From: Methanooceanicella nereidis | Lineage (GTDB): Archaea > Halobacteriota > Methanocellia > Methanocellales > Methanocellaceae | Assembly: GCF_021023085.1 (NCBI RefSeq) | Contig: NZ_PGCK01000013.1 | Location: 53,319 to 117,318, forward strand | Reading direction: 5' to 3' | Length of the DNA: 64,000 nt | Notes under the pieces: model-generated | Databases searched by the model: none | Told to the model about the DNA's origin: nothing | The model's input: only the letters and a program-made list of their open reading frames with translations | Program-made: the position numbers and the translations under genes | Shown: piece after piece, positions 62,424 to 64,000 of the stretch | How the letters are laid out: every line of letters starts with the position of its first letter | How positions within the stretch are numbered: position 1 is the stretch's first letter

Positions 62424-63491
62424 ATGCGATCGATTCTAGTAAGCTCCACTGAATTATATTCAGGTAAAAGCGCGCTGTGTATGGCGCTGGCAATGAAACT
62501 GAAAGAAAATGAACTTAGAGTAGGATACATGAAGCCAGTCGGAAACATCATCGTTGACGTTAACGGTGAGCTTGCCGATGACGACGCTTTGAATATGAAG
62601 AGGATGCTGGGCCTCGATGAGAGCCTTGACGAGATCTCGCCCATCCTGTTCACTCACCAGTTACTCGAGGACATCCTTGAGGGCAAGGATAAAAAATTAC
62701 CGGAGAAGCTTAAAAAGACATTTGACTCAGTAAGCAAAGACAAAGACGTCATGATATTAGAAGGTGCCGGAGACGTAAGCGGAAGTTCCGTTTTAGGCCT
62801 TTCGGACTCCGAAGTAGCGCACCTGACGAACAGCAAGATATTGCTCGTATCGAAGTACTGCGATGAATTTACCATCGACCGTATCACAACATACCTGAAG
62901 CTACTGTCGGATGACGTCGAGGTCATAGGCATTATCTTCAACAATACGAGGATGGAAAGGATCAACTTCGTGAGGGAGAAAGTCATCCCGTACTTCGAGA
63001 GAAAAGGCATCAAGGTGCTCGGAGTTATACCGACGAACAAGGCGCTCCAGACAGTCACGGCGAAAGAGATCGCCGAAGGCCTGAACGGACAGGTGCTCGC
63101 AGGCAGTAACAACCTGGACGTCACCGTTGATAACCTTGTAGTGGGCGCAATGGCCCCGGACAGCGCGATCAAGGTGTTCAGGAGAAAGCACAGCCGTGCC
63201 GTAATCACAGGCGGCGACCGTGCAGACCTTCAGATGGCTGCTCTCGAGGCACGCATGAGATGTATCGTTCTTTCGGGTAACCTCTACCCGCCCGCACCAG
63301 TGCTGGGCCGCGCGGAAGAGCTCGGTATACCGGTCATTCTCTGCCCGGACGACACGACCACAGTAGTGGATAAGATGGAGCAGCTGCTCCGCAGCGTCAG
63401 GGTCAAGAACGTCCAGAAGATCGACCTCATGAAGAACATGTTCGACGAGAACATCGACACTGAGAAATTAATGACCTCAATAAAAGAATAA
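62424..63491 (+). CDS. BioD-like P-loop / DRTGG domain protein (phosphotransacetylase-family N-terminal module)
   Basis: A 355-residue protein from ATG 62424 (GGGAGG just before it). Residues 1-200 form a BioD/CobQ-type P-loop domain (ILVSSTELYSGKSALCMALA, GYMKPVGN, MILEGAGDVSGSS); about 205-315 is a DRTGG domain (VDNLVVGAMAPDSAIKVFRR, AVITGGDRADLQMAALE). This pair makes up the N-terminal regulatory half of long phosphotransacetylases, but the catalytic PTA domain is absent. Free-standing forms are common in methanogens; their role, perhaps sensing nucleotides or acetyl-phosphate metabolism, is unproven. Followed by a strong terminator. Confidence 0.85.
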   Translation: MRSILVSSTELYSGKSALCMALAMKLKENELRVGYMKPVGNIIVDVNGELADDDALNMKRMLGLDESLDEISPILFTHQLLEDILEGKDKKLPEKLKKTFDSVSKDKDVMILEGAGDVSGSSVLGLSDSEVAHLTNSKILLVSKYCDEFTIDRITTYLKLLSDDVEVIGIIFNNTRMERINFVREKVIPYFERKGIKVLGVIPTNKALQTVTAKEIAEGLNGQVLAGSNNLDVTVDNLVVGAMAPDSAIKVFRRKHSRAVITGGDRADLQMAALEARMRCIVLSGNLYPPAPVLGRAEELGIPVILCPDDTTTVVDKMEQLLRSVRVKNVQKIDLMKNMFDENIDTEKLMTSIKE

Positions 63492-63510
63492 GCGGACCAG
63501 ATAGAATAAT

Positions 63511-63545
63511 TAAGGCGGTGAAAGTACCGCCTTAAACCTTTTTTA
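63511..63545 (+). terminator. Strong hairpin terminator
   Basis: TAAGGCGGT (63511-63519) pairs perfectly with ACCGCCTTA (63526-63534) around GAAAGT, followed by CCTTTTTTAT. Confidence 0.85.
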
Positions 63546-63682
63546 TCATAACTTAAGAAGTTTTTATGTATAGGACATCTTTTTTAAAGAGTTATTCGTT
63601 TTCTCGCTTGAATATACACCGATAGCGTCTCAATTATCTACCCGGTAAATTCTTAATAATTATAGTATATCATTTATCAAGC

Positions 63683-64000
63683 TCACCACTAAGGCGACTA
63701 AGGTACACTAATTGTTAACCACGAAGCGCACAAAGGCGAACAAGGACACGGTTTCCAACCACAAAGCGCACAAAGGCGAACAAGGACACGGTTTCCAACC
63801 ACAAAGCGCACAAAGGCGAACAAGGAACACAAAGACTTATTTTATAAGATTAGTATAAATTAAAAAAATTTTTGTGTACCTTACTCGCCTTCGTGCGCTT
63901 CGTGGTTAACAGTCTAGTGTACCTTACTCGCCTTCGTGCGCTTCGTGGTTAACAGTCTAGTGTACCTTACTCGCCTTCGTGCGCTTCGTGGTTAACAGTC
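63683..64000. repeat. Tandem-in-inverted repeat element, cut by the window end
   Basis: The left arm has three tandem copies with a 40-base period (AACC at 63717, 63757 and 63797; unit CCACAAAGCGCACAAAGGCG plus AACAAGGACACGGTTTCC). The right arm has three tandem copies with a 43-base period (GTGTACC at 63874, 63917 and 63960; unit ACCTTACTCGCCTTCGTGCG plus CTTCGTGGTTAACAGTC). The two arms are complementary over the core CGCACAAAGGCG/CGCCTTCGTGCG, with an AT-rich loop at about 63838-63873. The third right copy runs to the last base of the window. Confidence 0.9.

Noticed and set aside
63717..64000. Regular repeats at the right edge as a CRISPR array
   Set aside because: Spacing units are themselves repeated and not unique, the two sides are inverted relative to each other, repeats are not separated by 30-40 base unique spacers, and no cas gene is present in the window.

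Overview
The window is chromosomal DNA of a euryarchaeon, most probably a methanogen of the Methanocellales (Methanocella or a close relative). The supporting signs are archaeal TATA boxes and leaderless starts, an archaeal tRNA-Val without encoded CCA, the mevalonate-entry operon (HTH regulator, HMG-CoA synthase, thiolase, DUF35 protein), a form III RuBisCO, many KaiC/RecA-like ATPases and roadblock proteins, and small zinc-ribbon proteins. No methanogenesis gene lies here, so the genus is inference.

0-12.6 kb. A type IV pilus-like ATPase and the start of its membrane partner run leftward. Divergent from them is a signalling-like block: a KaiC-like protein with a ruined P-loop, an intact KaiC-like ATPase, a roadblock/LC7 protein, a third KaiC-like ATPase and a small zinc ribbon. 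Then follow a possible structured RNA, tRNA-Val(UAC), an NHL-repeat surface protein, decayed surface-protein remains, a Clp-fold membrane protease and a small DUF2178/HTH operon with a palindromic operator.

12.2-34 kb. A cupin is followed by a five-gene leftward operon of an SPFH protein, a helical protein and three zinc-ribbon proteins. Next come an acetate-transporter-family protein, an MFS transporter and a polar amino-acid ABC transporter whose permease carries two extracytoplasmic PEGA-like domains. Long inverted repeats fill 23.3-24.2 kb. The mevalonate-entry operon, an OB-fold protein, CorA, a membrane protein, a split rubrerythrin (separate rubredoxin-like and ferritin-like genes), a soluble two-PAS chemoreceptor and a small zinc ribbon complete the stretch.

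34-60.6 kb. This is a surface-glycan locus of two convergent halves. The rightward half has GT2 and GT4 glycosyltransferases, membrane GT-C enzymes, GDP-mannose 4,6-dehydratase with a reductase, a flippase-like protein and a methyltransferase. The leftward half has the four dTDP-rhamnose genes, six further glycosyltransferase reading frames or domains, a Wzm/Wzt ABC exporter with a C-terminal cargo domain, and a methyltransferase. Its centre (about 44.8-53.3 kb) is far more AT-rich than its edges, suggesting later acquisition. Together the genes suggest a rhamnose-containing polysaccharide, probably methyl-capped, exported by the ABC route.

60.7-64 kb. Form III RuBisCO and a BioD-like/DRTGG protein are separated and followed by more long-hairpin repeats of the same family; the last is cut by the window end.
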